A stretch of DNA of 64,000 bases from Corbicula japonica (GCA_038501625.1 JAZAYU010000001.1:9599374-9663373), one strand, 5' to 3'. Positions 1-11,672 are shown, counted from the stretch's first letter. Translations and numbers: made by a program. Notes: generated from the letters alone by a model not told the origin.

Positions 1-348
1 TCAGACAGATACCTGATGTCATTAACATCCAAAATTATTGTGAACTTTCTGTAAAAAAAATGTCACAAATACACAATGCATGAATAAATTCATAAGTCAC
101 ATAATAAAACGCATCTAGACTGCTGATATTGGTCTTAATCCAAATCTATGCACCTGACCAATGATATTTTCAGCTCAGCCATGGCCTCTGTAATTGTATC
201 ATAGTATAGTTCAATTACAATGGAAATAGACCTCACCATCTGACAGAAACTATATAACCTGGCAGCTAGATTCTCTAGACAGAACTGAAAGCTCATTTGT
301 GCTGAAACTACATATTGATATCACAGTCTAAGATATATACGTATATAC

Positions 349-489
349 CTTAGAGCTAGATTCTCTGGGTAGCATAGAATGAAGTATAGCCTGACACTGC
401 TGGGCCTCGTCTGGTAGAGCATGGATTATTGAGGCCGGACCTCCACGTGCTCCAAAAAGGTCTAGCTCATTAATTGCCTCCAAAGCTGC
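349..489 (-). CDS. PHKA: PHKA exon 6 (last one inside the window)
   Basis: 47 codons in phase 0, starting [20 protein letters not shown] and ending [12 protein letters not shown]. The acceptor is TTTTCTAG and the donor AAG/GTATAT. The next exon would lie left of position 1; nothing exon-like is seen in 1-348. Confidence 0.93.
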
Positions 490-3400
490 CTAGAAAAGAA
501 ATGAAAGGTTTTCAAAACCCATGTGAATCCACTCTATTGCTTAAAGAGAGATAAAAATTCATTTTCAACTACATTTTTGTAAAATGCTATCTTACAATAA
601 ATACAAATCAGACCAAGTCACTTCGATGTTTTTTCATTCATAACTCATCTCTGTGATAAACTGTGTATACAAGTTTAACTTATTCGACGCATAAATAGTA
701 TCATATTATCAGACTACCATACTGCTATATAATTAGTCTCATATTATTAGACTACAGTGTTTTATTTTAATACTGAAATAAGTGAAGAATCAAAAGAGTC
801 CATGCTTAAGCTATGTATCGTCTAAGAAAAGTTTTATAATAAAGAGTCTTGGGTCATAAAGAGAGATTCCTAAGCATGATTCAGATTTGTTTAAGCTGGC
901 TTAATCTCCAAACAAACCAATCACCAGCACTGGTATCTAATGTCACTTTTATACATCTTCTATAAATAGCATTTGGATTGAATTGTCAGTTTTCTTTTTA
1001 AGCGTTGATATGTTGCTCTAATGTTCCATAACTTGTAAGAAGAGCACACAAGAGTTAATCTGTATTTTGTATTTAAATTCTGGGTAGAATTGTTGGAAGG
1101 CTGCATGTGCTGAAACAGTTAACCCTTTCCTTGATAAATACGCATTTTTACGCATGTGCGACCAGTGTAGATCCAGATTAGCTGGCACATCCGTGCCGTC
1201 TGATCAGGATCTGCACTGGTCGCATTTTGTTCAGAAATAACCTTATTAATCAAATAGCGAACAGTTTAGATCCTGATCTGGATCTAAACTGTTCACCCTA
1301 GCATAAAGGTGTATCTATACAGGAAAGGGTTAAACACCCAAGTGGTGATGATTTGTGACATTTAGGTTTGTTTTGTTTTCCAACTGGTTTAAGCAGAAAA
1401 GTCTGTAATGATTTTATGTGGTGTCTCTTAACCATTTTCCATTTTATGACCTTGACTAGAGATGATAATGGGATTCTTTGCACATTTTCACTTTCATGAT
1501 CTTTACTACAAAAGATTAAGAAATTCGACGCAGTACCTTTGCCATTCCAATAGAGCTTGAGTTAAGCTCTGGTAAGCCATGGTTGGTTTTGTCTCCTCTT
1601 TCCCAGATTCCATAATCCTGCAAGGAACCAAAACAAGCATGATGTAACCTCAATCCATATGACTGGTCTTTTTTTAACAAATTAACAGTGAAACATATTA
1701 CAATCACCCTGTTATTTAAAATTAGACTACTATGTAACAATAATTCCTACCATGTACATGTATATTTGCTGCAATTTCAATAAAGGTCTATTTAATAGAC
1801 ATATCATTATAATTCAAACAAATTTATTTTCCGTTTAATTTTAATTAAGGATTAAATTGATATTTTATTTTGACCAGCATCTGAGTTGTTTTTCGTGTCC
1901 TGATAATTGTAATTAAGATGATATATGGACCAGGGATCCAGTTGTCTTAGAAGTTTAGACATTTTTCAGCAAAGTCCAACAAGAACTATAATTTCTGATG
2001 AAGAATGTATATGACTACTTACAGGGGTTCTGTATGCAGTTTCAATGTAGAAAACCATGTTCTGTATAAATGATGCTTCATCCAGTGTATATACAATCTG
2101 AAGGCCTGAAACAGAAATTTTGATGAGAACACTTCTTTCAATTTTTATATTTTGAGTTTGAGCCTATGAATACTACATGCAAGTTTAGATATGGAATTTG
2201 AACCACAATGCCTAAAGTGTGTCGTAGAAATACTGGTAAAATACTGCCTTGTGCAGGCGGATATAAGTCAACACTGGTAGCAAATGTGACAAAAGTTCTT
2301 ACTAGTACTTATAAAACTTATCAGTGGTGGATCCATAGGGGGATCATCCTCGAACCCATTTTGGGGCAGCAAAGTGTAATTTTCATGGAGATTTTGGCTA
2401 GGAAGTTGGAAATCATCACATAACTATATGTAACTATCCTAATCGCGCCAAATGAACCCCTTTTCGGGAAATCTTGTATAGGACCCAGCGAATGAATTGT
2501 TACTAACATGGTTTTTCTCATTAAAATTACATATTGCACAAACCTGAAGCTGTCATCTGAGCAAGAAACAAGATGAACAGTGATGTAGCATCAATCTGCA
2601 GGTGCCCCCACTCACTGTCACCAACCACAGGTTTGCCTGTAATACTGCTGTATTTAGCATGGAAGCAGTCTTTTGGTGATTGTGTCATCTTGAACTTCTC
2701 CAGCTTCCCAACTTGTAACATCATACATCGCAATAATCCACGCATCAACTTTACCACTGACTGAAATATGAAAATAAGCTGGTATGATTTTCTGTCACCG
2801 TACTGATCTATTTAAATGAAATAGGACTTTTAACTGAATATACAATTTCTATAAAATTTTGTTGTTTTTTTTAAAATAAATTCATATTTTTATAGTACAA
2901 GCCCATCAGGGCTCTCGCGAGGGGGCCACTAGGGAGAAGAAGGCGCCCAATCCAGTCAAACTTTGCCTGTCTAAGCATCAAAGCGAAAATGACTTTGCCT
3001 TAAAAATTCAGAAGCAGCTAACGTAAAACTTACTAAATTTCTCTTCCCATTTCTCATGTATACTACAGTATTTCTACCTTACTGAAAAAATCTCGTCGCT
3101 TGCCATCCGATAACGTTAGCTCCGCCTACATCTCCATTATAAGGAAAAATCAATACTGGCTCTTGGTAAACATTATATGCGAATCAATTATATGATAACG
3201 TGACGTAACATGGAGGTTAATTCTAATTTTTTCATAGTGTCAATTATGATTGTTTGATAATTGCCAATTATGTAATGGATTAAACTTCCGGTGACAGTTT
3301 GTGTATGTTGGCATTCTTTTAGAAATTACAGTGGGTAAGTATAGCCTTATTTGTTTATACAAACAGATAGCTCTAATTGAAAGCTTTGCAAACCTGACGA

Positions 3401-5452
3401 GTAAATCTTTTACTAAAAGATGGACCCTGTCGATTTCTAAAGGTGCGAATGATTGATTTAATTAATGCATTTTCATTGATTTGTAAGTTGTCGGGCACTT
3501 TTATTTCTCGTCATTTTTTAGAAATCAGTTGTAGATTCACGATCAGAAATGTCTCTTGTGTCCTGGCTACAGGGCGATTCTGACGCGAAAAACGTAAGAA
3601 CTCTTGCCAAGAAGATCCTGACGCGAAAAACATAAGAACTCTTGCCAAGAAAAAAATATCACGAAAAAATTTGACACAACTTTGAACTTCAGCTGAACAT
3701 TGAATCATAAAGAGAGAGTTGCAGTCATTTTCTTTGACCCCCACCCCCATCCACCAAAAATAATATAGGTGTTACGTGTTTGGTCATTGCTGGGTTCTGG
3801 CCTTATCAAGTGTAGATTTTTTAATTATTTTGATAATACTTTGTGTTTAATATATTAATATGTAGTAATAATTGGGTTTGTGTGAATTTTCAGCTGACCA
3901 ACTGGATGCTATCAAGAGGTCTAACCTTTGTGCTGAAAAACCTATGCTTTTACTATCACACTTTAAGTTTAACTGTGTTACTACAATTAGTAAATGTTGT
4001 TGATTCATCAAATAAAGTTTTAGTATGTAGTTGTTGTTCTTGTTTGATACAAAACTTAATAGATGTAGAAGCACGGTACACATCATGTGTCGCCGAAGTC
4101 TCCCACTTCTCCCTGAAGTCTCCTCACTTCTCCCTAAGCTGAGCTGAGGGAGAAGTCACTTCTCCCTAAATTTTCAATGTAGCGAGAGCCCTGCCCACTG
4201 TAAAATACTGATCATTTTTTTACTTTGGAGACAGAATAGACATTATATATCATATATAATCAAATATTAAATATATTCAATTAATAAATATATCATATTT
4301 AATATTTTTATAAAATAAATCCTATACCTGCTCAAGCTCATAAGCTTTGGCCAAATCTTCATCCAGATCAGCCGTCTTTCTATAAGCCAATGAGAGACCC
4401 CAGACTGCCAGTATAGCATACACATTGTCTCGCACCCAGGCATGGTTGTTATGCTCTGATGTTGCAAATAGTCCTGTCACCGCATTCTGAATAAAAGTAG
4501 AGTGCCTTTTTTAATACAATCATATAGACTACTTAAATGAGTCAGGGAATGGCTTACATTGTAAATGAGACTTGCAAGAAGTCCTTAACTTTTAACTCTG
4601 CTCAGTCAAGTGTTTGTTTCATAAGGAAAGCTTAAAACCTTCATGGGATGGGATGGATGGACAGATAAGAATTGCACAAGTATTTCAGTGTTCTCCCCTT
4701 CTCTCTGAATGATTTTTGTACAATACAGCCATTAATAACTTCAGAGCAACTTCCACCAAGTGTTATGTACTCTGACATCTGTCTCCAAAAAAGGCACCAT
4801 ATCATAAGATATTGAATACATGTATTTAATTGACAAGAAGTTGCTCATCTGTATACAAATCACCTGAGGTTAAGCAAAAAGCTTATAAACAAATAACGAT
4901 TGATTTTTTACTATCTGCTGGACAGCTTTGCCTTCCAAGCAGAGCCTGTAATGTTTGTCAATTGATACTGGCTCTGTAATGGTTGATCTTTTTAACTCAA
5001 CTACAACTGTGCTTGATGAAAGTTTAAACTGGGAAAGAAAGGAATGCATGATTTGTAATTAAAAGCATTTAACATTTTCAGTGTTCTCCCAAGCTATCAC
5101 AACGGTTGTCATGCTCGTCAACTGCAAATGAGCTTTGATCAAGCGCCAGTGACTTTTTCTTTTAAAAGGCTTTTTTTCAAGATTTTGCAAATCTTGATTG
5201 AATTGTCAATTGGGTGGCTGACAGCTCCTTGTGAAAACCCTGTGAATATTTGACAATGTACAGATATGTTGGAAAGGCTGACATGTAAGACTCAGAACTG
5301 AAAACCATGAACTGCGAGTCTGACTTGCGACAACGCTGAAATTTTGTCAACAGTCTTCAAGTTCATAAACTTACCTGATGTTTCAGTATTGTTTTATTAA
5401 CCAGACGTTGAAAGTAATCGAGTCTAACACCTGAATTACTTCTGTTTCTCAT
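349..5452 (-). CDS. PHKA: Phosphorylase b kinase regulatory subunit alpha, N-terminal part (6 coding exons, gene runs off the left edge)
   Basis: The joined product starts [20 protein letters not shown] and continues through [53 protein letters not shown] and [19 protein letters not shown]. These match the start of animal PHKA subunits almost residue for residue. Known role: the alpha subunit belongs to the (alpha-beta-gamma-delta)4 phosphorylase kinase, which activates glycogen phosphorylase; alpha and beta restrain the catalytic gamma subunit. The region seen lies in the glucoamylase-like (GH15-type) domain. The alpha rather than beta assignment rests on the [11 protein letters not shown] start and the VVKLMRGLL and ERGDKTN segments. 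Coding exons are 5375-5452, 4328-4486, 2544-2760, 2023-2105, 1537-1617 and 349-489. All junctions are GT/AG with consistent phases. About 253 of roughly 1,200 residues are present. The 5' UTR and promoter were not resolved. Confidence 0.95.
1119..1333. mobile_element. TTAA-flanked double-palindrome MITE (piggyBac-like), copy 1
   Basis: Bounded by TTAA. The ends read TTAACCCTTTCCTTG and its inverted form AGGAAAGGGTTAA. The interior has the family's GATCCAGATTAGC..GCACATCCGTGCCG palindrome. It lies in a PHKA intron. The TTAA target and CCC start resemble piggyBac termini; there is no coding capacity. Confidence 0.75.
1537..1617 (-). CDS. PHKA: PHKA exon 5
   Basis: 27 codons in phase 0, [19 protein letters not shown] then SSSIGMAK, the most conserved block of the alpha/beta subunits. 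Acceptor CCTTGCAG, donor AAG/GTACTG. Confidence 0.95.
2023..2105 (-). CDS. PHKA: PHKA exon 4
   Basis: The 83-nt exon enters in phase 1 and leaves in phase 0. It encodes [20 protein letters not shown] then IETAYRTP. Acceptor TGTTTCAG, donor CCT/GTAAGT. It matches the LDE..FIQN.VFYIE.AY block of the family. Confidence 0.95.
2544..2760 (-). CDS. PHKA: PHKA exon 3
   Basis: 72 codons plus 1 nt, starting [14 protein letters not shown] and containing [25 protein letters not shown] and LAQMTASG. It follows directly on exon 2 ([15 protein letters not shown]). The donor is TTCAG/GTTTGT and the exon ends in phase 1. Confidence 0.95.
2907..4193. mobile_element. hAT-like element with CAGGG termini
   Basis: The left end CAGGGCTCTCGC and the right end GCGAGAGCCCTG are inverted repeats. 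The flanks CCCAT and CCCAC look like a 5-bp target duplication with one mismatch. Both sub-terminal regions carry AGGGAGAAG motifs. Length 1,287 bp, with no recognisable transposase. It lies in the PHKA intron between exons 2 and 3. A 40-bp tandem duplication sits inside at about 3577-3650. Confidence 0.6.
4328..4486 (-). CDS. PHKA: PHKA exon 2
   Basis: 53 codons in phase 0, starting [20 protein letters not shown] and ending [26 protein letters not shown] is a PHKA signature. Acceptor TTTATTCAG, donor CAG/GTATAG. Confidence 0.95.
5375..5452 (-). CDS. PHKA: PHKA coding exon 1 (start codon)
   Basis: The ATG is at 5452-5450 and 26 codons follow, ending [10 protein letters not shown] before a consensus GTAAGT donor. 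The start is chosen because [12 protein letters not shown] aligns with the known PHKA N-terminus. The exon is too short to appear as a convincing ORF by itself. Ends in phase 0. Confidence 0.93.
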
Positions 5453-6520
5453 TCCTATCACCTATACCTAGTGTAATTCTACAGATTCATTTCATGAATG
5501 GCTTTTTTTTTCAATTTCTCGGTCAACCTCTATTTTCAATGTGAAGGTCTCTGTCAATCTGTAGTAAAAGTTTCGTATTTATAATGGGCAGATATTTAAG
5601 CAGCATTTTTATCTATCATGAACAGTTTGCTATTAATCTTGACAAACAATTGATTATCTTCCAATTGTTCAACCGAAAAGTTAGTCTTAACCGGAACAAA
5701 TACTTCGAAAATAACACCAAAGATTACACAACATATTTTGCCAAGGACAAACCGAAATGTAAGGATTCGTGAGAAAGTTTTTGATATTAGAACCTAAAGA
5801 AGATGAACAATGTTGAAACACATGAAGTTCTATTTCAAGAATCTGCCTTTAATTTTTTATAATATTGCAAATAGTTTTAAAAGACAGATACCAATTTTGT
5901 AACACGTTTTCGCGATAGCTGTCAAACAAGTTTGATTAGGCTGACCAGTGCCTTCGTGCCTATACAGGCATTCAGAGGCAGATTCAGAGGACGTTCAGCA
6001 GAATTTTATCATTTTAAGCATTTTATCAGTGTTTATTGTAGCAATAATAAATGATTACAAAAAAATGAAATATACTTATCAGGAATAGCCACACTAAAAA
6101 AAATAAAGCCTCCCCAACCAGCGAAAGAGAAGAGAGGAAAACAGAGCAAGTGTTTATAACAATATCAATTTCAGACAAGACACCACTAACAATGAAAATA
6201 GAACCTTGGAAGGGTCGTGACAAAACAATTAGCCACTGGGGGTTTAAACAGGGATGTAGCGTGCACCAACCTCTCACTTGCCCCAACAGGTTCTCATGTT
6301 AATAAACAATCACAAGTTGTCTTGGTGAAATAATTTAATCCTACCCTTCAGCTCAACAATGTTGCATACAGAGCACCCAAACATACAAAACAACAAGCTA
6401 ATAGCATTGCAAAGCAAAAGGACGGGCACTCAATGATCTTACCGAAATCAGAGCACCTGGAGTCAAATCAGCAAGAACTCGATGACAGGGATGAAAGAAA
6501 CAAATGGAGCTTCTAAGTTG

Positions 6521-6580
<60 letters not shown>

Positions 6581-6686
6581 GTCTGCAGTAGAACTGTGTG
6601 AACACCCAAGTGTAGTTTTAGTTGTCCATCATTCTAAATTTAAATAATCTTAGTCTTCCGCATACATGTTTATTCATCTGATACAA
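5453..6686. other. PHKA upstream region, no gene recognised
   Basis: This stretch should contain the PHKA 5' UTR and promoter. I see no TATA box or CpG-rich core that I can assign and no coding exon. Apart from the GA microsatellite it looks like unique AT-rich sequence. Confidence 0.5.
6524..6576. repeat. (GA)n microsatellite
   Basis: About 26 uninterrupted GA dinucleotides upstream of PHKA, just left of the nested hAT-like element. Confidence 0.97.
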
Positions 6687-9267
6687 CAGGGCTCTGCCTA
6701 CTGGGCGATTGGGCGACATCGTCGCCTTTACTTTCCAAACTTCGCCCTTACAAAAATCATTAAAATAATATTTTGTTCGATGACATTCGATCTGTTCTCT
6801 ACGCTCTACCCGATTTACGAAATGCCCGCCTTCTTGACCAATAAAAATACGAGCGTGCACAGTGATTCGCCGATCGCCGATATGCTGAATTAACTTTTGT
6901 CCAATGGCAGCATCAACAAAACTGTCAAGTCTGTCAGTGTTCAAATTACCAATTAAACCCAATCAGCATGATTCCCTCTTGTCTCATAATTGATTGTTTG
7001 TACAAGGATTACCAGTTTAAACTAGTCATTCTTTTGTGTAAGCGGTCGTCTGACAGGTCGTCCTTTGTCTTTCAATTAACAAAGAAGCAAACAACTGAAA
7101 AGCTGTAAAAAGTTGAATTCAACTTTCACAGTTTCTGGCTATCAGCTAACTGATTAAAGTTACATTAATAAATAATTGAAAATCTTGCAAAAATCGGCAA
7201 AAAAATAAGCGCAATAAAATAAAGGGAGGTAATAAAAAGAAACTACATTTTGCCATTTTATACAAGGACACAGTTAATTAAAATCCTGACGAGAAAATTT
7301 TGTTAAAACATCAACACAGCAATTGTTCTTAGGCAATATTTTGATTTTTTATTTCGAACATCCTCCAAAATATTTTCTTTTTAATGTATTACCGATATAC
7401 GAGGGATAATCCAAAATAACGTAGACTTTTGTTTTAGTTTTCATATTATTCAAAATACCACAAATAAAATTACACAAGCTTTAATCGGAATATGTCCAGC
7501 ATATTTTTACAAAATATCAGCAAAATACAACATCACATAAAAAAATTATGAACAATTAAAATCATACACTAACCGCTATCCGGCGCACGTCAAATTAGAT
7601 CTAATAATGTCAACGATGTTAATTCACGGGCGCAGCGTTAGCGAAGCGGCGTATGTTCTAAGTTTCTTTAAATAGACTCCGTCACCGGAATGCGATGCCG
7701 GGGAACCCATTGATCGAACATATTAGTGTATCATTGCTGGTCAAAGTCTCGCAAGTGGTTATGAGGCGATCAAAAAAGTGGTCCTCTTCTCGCTCGTACC
7801 GCCGAAGAAACGACCGGGAATGCAATACCCACATAATTGCGGTACTTTAGCCACGGGCATGTAACTGTTAAAATAACTCATAACAAATTTGTATTTTTTT
7901 ATATATAACGATCTTGGGATTGTGGACATACTCTGTGTAGCTGTTTACTCAAGTGTAATAAAAAATTATAAATAACCTATTTATTCTTATTTGATAATGT
8001 ATGACTTGGTAATGATTCAAATACCAAACAAAAACATTTTTTGAAAAACATATTTGTTAATTAATTATTAACACACCTTTAAAAGTGTCATTTGCTCGGC
8101 AATATCCGTTGCACGGTACCTCATCCAGTCTAGAATAGGTCGAAAAGCGCCACAATAGTTAGACTTTAGTCCGCTTCAATTGCCTGCCGGCTTGACATCA
8201 CTGCCGTAACGCCGATTTGTTTTCTATTTTCCTTACCCGAGGCCTATTTTATGGCTCTTCTGGCCGTAAAAAAAACAACACTGGTACCATTTAAAAACTA
8301 GAGCTCGGCATACGGAAGTTTTCATTTGCGTCTGCTAAATTTTTATAGCTTTTCATGAGATGATTTTCAAAGACCATGACATAATTTTATAATAGCGCAT
8401 ATTTGCGGGCGATCTGACGGCGACATTTCTGACGTTTTAACATTGGTGATAGCTCTCTTAAATATTGACTGTTTTTAAAACGCATAGTCAGAATGACGCA
8501 AAATTTCGGCATGACTTCATTTGTATACCGTGCTTTGACGTTGCGAAGTTTGGCTCTTTTTCCACTAGTAGTTTTGTTTTTATTGACATGTATATGCTGT
8601 ATAAAGTACAATGGCAACGGCGTGCGCCGCCTACGTGTTACCATGGTTATTCAAATAAGCGACGCGCTTTTGAAATCGATTAAATTTATGAATATTTTAG
8701 CTAAGTTTATTACGTTTGTGTTCTGATTGAATTTAGTATATAATTTATTGCGAACATGTTTCTTATTAAGATGCAATGACAAAAGTCTACGTTATTTTGG
8801 ATCATCCCTCGTATGTATAAGGTGGTCTATAATGGATAGTGTTGAACTAGATTAACTCTGTACCTTATTAGGCTATACTCGTGCAACATCATGCATTATA
8901 GAATCTTATTTTGATAACCTATAGATATATTAAATCTACGCAAATAATTAAATAATTCAGAAATCCAGATATTGATTAAGAATAGAACTGAACAGCATCA
9001 GCTAGAGATTTTTTAACAAGTATATGATTTGTTTATACAATGTAGTTTATCATGACATGATGCTATTCAGTTTATATCAGCATTAAAATTTTATAAAATA
9101 AACTTGCTCCATTCTATTTTAAATGTGTATAAGTTTTATTTGCTGCTACTGCAAATGACTAACTTGAATATCAGTATGTTTAAATCAACATGCTTGTATA
9201 TTTTAAAGCGGCATGCGAGTTGTTGCAACTCACTTCTCCCTAAATTTTTAGCCTAGGCAGAGCCCTG
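6687..9267. mobile_element. hAT-like element with 5-bp target duplication, interrupted by a mariner-like element
   Basis: Ends are CAGGGCTCTGCCTA and TAGGCAGAGCCCTG (the outer 12 bp inverted), flanked on both sides by TACAA, a perfect 5-bp target duplication. Total length is 2,581 bp, of which 1,416 bp is a second element (7398-8813), leaving about 1.16 kb of its own. Like the element at 2907-4193 it has CACTTCTCCCTAAATTTT near its right end, so the two belong to one family. No transposase was recognised. Confidence 0.7.
7398..8813. mobile_element. Mariner/Tc1-like element nested in the hAT-like element
   Basis: Terminal inverted repeats of 35 bp begin TACGAGGGATAATCCAAAAT on the left. The right end, reversed, is the same with a single A/G difference. 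TA flanks fit the IS630-Tc1-mariner group, and 1,416 bp is close to a typical mariner length. No intact transposase ORF is visible: open frames are under 90 codons and carry no recognised DDD/DDE motif. It is therefore a decayed or non-autonomous copy. Confidence 0.75.
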
Positions 9268-9606
9268 TACAACATGCTCAGTGGCTGATCCCCTGTAAAT
9301 AGTTATGATTGTCAATTAATAATCATAAGATTCTGTAAGCTGAAGTAATGTCTTTTAGATAAACTATTGCCATTTAGTTTGAATCCGGCTCTTTTTGCAC
9401 TATGGATTAAAATTTAAATAACCATGGGCTCTGTAATATTTTTAAAAATTAACATCTTAAACTGAGTTTCTTATGAATATTTCAATGGGATAGTGGATAG
9501 CAGAATCCTATTTAAAGAACAATAGATATATTTGTTTATTGCTAATTTTGATTATTTTTTGATTTTAGTTATTTTAAGTTGTTTAATTTTCTGTTGACAG
9601 CTAAAG

Positions 9607-9763
9607 ATGGGCCACAGACATTTTGGGAACTTGGCCAAAGTTAGAAGGTTGGTCTACTTTGGTTTATCACCATTTGAACAGAGGACTTTTCCTAACTATT
9701 TTAGCAAAGGTATCCCGAATATACTGCGGCGGATGAAAAGGCAGCTCTTCCTCATTGTACCTC
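9607..9763 (+). CDS. UQCRQ: UQCRQ coding exon 1
   Basis: 52 codons plus 1 nt from ATG 9607. MG...FGNL..VR....SLSPFEQR is the family N-terminus, which fixes this start. CTAAAG (9601-9606) precedes the ATG, after a probable 3' splice site. Confidence 0.95.
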
Positions 9764-11672
9764 GTAAGTTATTTCTCACAAATTCTAGATATCTTCAATT
9801 GAATTTGTTCATTACAGCTGAAATCTATTTGTTAAACTGAGTCAAATGCATTACTACAAATACAATTTTAAGACAGTTATTATAGCTTTAGGTTGTGCTT
9901 TTGGCTTAATCTACTTAACCCTTTCCTGGATATATACGCATATTTACGCGTGTGCGACCAGTGTAGATCCAGATCAGCCGGCACATCCGTGCCGTCTGAT
10001 CAGGATCTGCACTGGTCGCATTTTGGTCAGAAATAACCTAATGAATCAAGAAGCGAACAGTTTAGATCCTGATCAGACGGCACGGATGTGCCGGCTGATC
10101 TGGATCCAAACTGTTCGCCCTAGCAATAAAGGTGTAGCTGTACAGGAAAGGGTTAAGACTAAAAGATAAATTAATATTTTATTAACACTACATTCACCTG
10201 CTATTCAATAAATGAACATGCCAAGCAAAGTCTATATTATGTACATGTACCTGCTTTGTTATTAGGTGCCAGACTGTCAGGAATGCTGTTTAAAAAAAAG
10301 AAAACTTTGTGTATACTTTGATTAATAAATCTGTTGCTAATCTGTATTTGTGCACTCCAATTTGCCAGGGGAATTGTCCAAATAAACATGTTTCTATGTT
10401 TAGATGAAACTTTCCATTGCACGATACAATTCTTACAGCTCTGCCCACCGTTGCACACTACAATTCTTACAGCTCTGCCCATTTGTTTTTTACATGTTGC
10501 TTCTACATTAAAAAAAATGTCAGTTCTTATGGTATTTGCCTCAAACCAAATGTATGCAGAATGAACAAATATGGAATAACTAGATGGGTGTTCAGTTGAA
10601 CACTTGTGTCGCCCTCTGGTGCTATGTCGGAATAAAAATGCAAGTACAAAAAGGGACATAACTCCATCAAATGTGACCTTGACCTAAAGAATGTGGTATT
10701 ATCAGGAGCGTGTTGTCAAAAGGAATATAATTTGAAAGTTTGATGAAGAAATATTAAGAAATGGCATAGTTACAGCCAATGTTAAGTTTTCCTAAAAAGG
10801 GAAATAACTCCATCAAATGTTACCTTGACCTAAAGAATTGGTGTCATAACGAGCATGTTGTCATAAGGAATATAATTTTAAAGTTTCATGAAGAAATATT
10901 AAGAAATGGCAAAGTTATAGCCAACGTTAAGTTTTCGTGCCGGACGGACGGACAGACAGACAGACAGACAGACAAAGCGATCCCTATGTATCGCCGTTTC
11001 TTCGAAAGGGCGACACAAAAATGGATGTGCTTCACCCTTTTCTCCATGGATACATGTAAAAGTAAAATAGGTGGCCAGAATATATCTGAATCAGCATTGC
11101 ATATCTGTGCAGTCTAAAATGGATTTAAAAGTGAACAGTGTAGATAAAAAGGTAAAGGTATGGGTTAATAGTCTGGAAATTACAGAACAAATTCAACTAA
11201 CTTTTACGCCCCGATTGCTGGATGTAAGTTGTCTGTTAATAACCAACGCCGTAGGCAGCCACAGAATATTGTCTTATATTCCTGACAGGTACTCATTTAT
11301 ACACCTGGGTGGAGAAAAGCAATAAAGGCTTAATTTCTTGCTTAAGGAAATTAGCAGCCGGACTGGGGCTCAACCCGGGATCCCTCGATCCCTAAGTGAG
11401 CGCTCTACTGCTGGACTACCGCTGCCTTACTGATCAGACTGCACAGATGTAACCAATCTATATCTGGACTGGAGCCAATGGGATATAAGCCTTATCCCAA
11501 ATAGTTAAAGGGTTATAATGCAATGTTCTTATTTAAGGTTGCATGCACTGTAAGACATGTTATTACTTATTTTTCAGCTGTTTACACTGCCTTCTATTTA
11601 ATCAAGTGGTCGAAAGATGAAAACAATAGATTCTCAAGGAAAAACCCTGCTGATTACGCCGACGACCAATAA
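9607..11672 (+). CDS. UQCRQ: Cytochrome b-c1 complex subunit 8 (ubiquinol-cytochrome c reductase QP-C), two coding exons
   Basis: Joining 9607-9763 and 11578-11672 gives 83 residues, the usual length for this subunit (about 82). The product starts MGHRHFGNLAKVRRLVYFGL, continues SPFEQRTFPNYFSKGIPNIL and ends SRKNPADYADDQ. The SPFEQR, KGIPN and KRKNPA-type motifs are those of UQCRQ. Known role: a small single-span subunit of mitochondrial complex III near cytochrome b. The membrane segment spans the splice junction (LFLIVPPVYTAFYLIKW). The donor is CCTC/GTAAGT and the acceptor TTTTTCAG, splitting a proline codon in phase 1. A pyrimidine-rich acceptor-like TTGACAG just before 9601 suggests a non-coding first exon upstream, which I could not locate. 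Confidence 0.96.
9915..10156. mobile_element. TTAA-flanked double-palindrome MITE, well-preserved copy
   Basis: Bounded by TTAA on both sides, with termini CCCTTTCCTGG and its partner CAGGAAAGGG. It contains the two back-to-back imperfect palindromes GATCAGCCGGCACATCCGTG and GACGGCACGGATGTGCCGGC. It is a good type copy for the family and lies in the UQCRQ intron. Confidence 0.85.
10581..11020. mobile_element. pearl-like element with two tandem 145-bp units
   Basis: End stem GTGTCGCCCT / AGGGCGACAC. Inside are two units of about 145 bp starting at about 10654 and 10799 (each with ATAACTCCATCAAATGT). Then come GGACGGACGGACAGACAG and an (ACAG)n run at about 10944-10975. This layout (short terminal stem, core tandem repeats, ACGG/ACAG microsatellite) is that of the pearl elements known from bivalves. 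It lies in the UQCRQ intron. Confidence 0.6.
11200..11428 (-). mobile_element. tRNA-derived SINE
   Basis: On the minus strand, about 11428 downward, the sequence reads GCAGCGGTAGTCCAGCAGTA then GAGCGCTCACTTAGG, a box-A-like region. It is followed by GATCCCGGGTTGAGCCCC, a box B of the GGTTCRANNCC type. A body with CCACCCAGGTGTATAAATGA and GTACCTGTCAGGAAT follows, resembling conserved SINE central domains seen in molluscs. The family name is not certain. It lies in the UQCRQ intron, antisense to the gene. Confidence 0.65.
11578..11672 (+). CDS. UQCRQ: UQCRQ coding exon 2 (stop codon)
   Basis: Enters in phase 1 and encodes PVYTAFYLIKWSKDENNRFS then RKNPADYADDQ, with TAA at 11670-11672. The C-terminal RKNPA.YE.D-type motif is typical of UQCRQ. 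Confidence 0.95.

Noticed and set aside
3290..3336. A promoter-like ACTTCCGGTGACAG followed by a GTAAGT donor, considered as the UQCRQ first exon
   Set aside because: It lies inside the hAT-like element 2907-4193 and would need an intron spanning PHKA exons 1 and 2; no support beyond one motif.
9846..10169. 107-codon plus-strand open frame after UQCRQ exon 1
   Set aside because: It is the translation of a TTAA MITE; the same [16 protein letters not shown] peptide recurs wherever the MITE lies in that frame.
10237..10659. 140-codon minus-strand open frame in the UQCRQ intron
   Set aside because: It overlaps a pearl-like element end and a local duplication (CTACAATTCTTACAGCTCTG); no recognisable protein.
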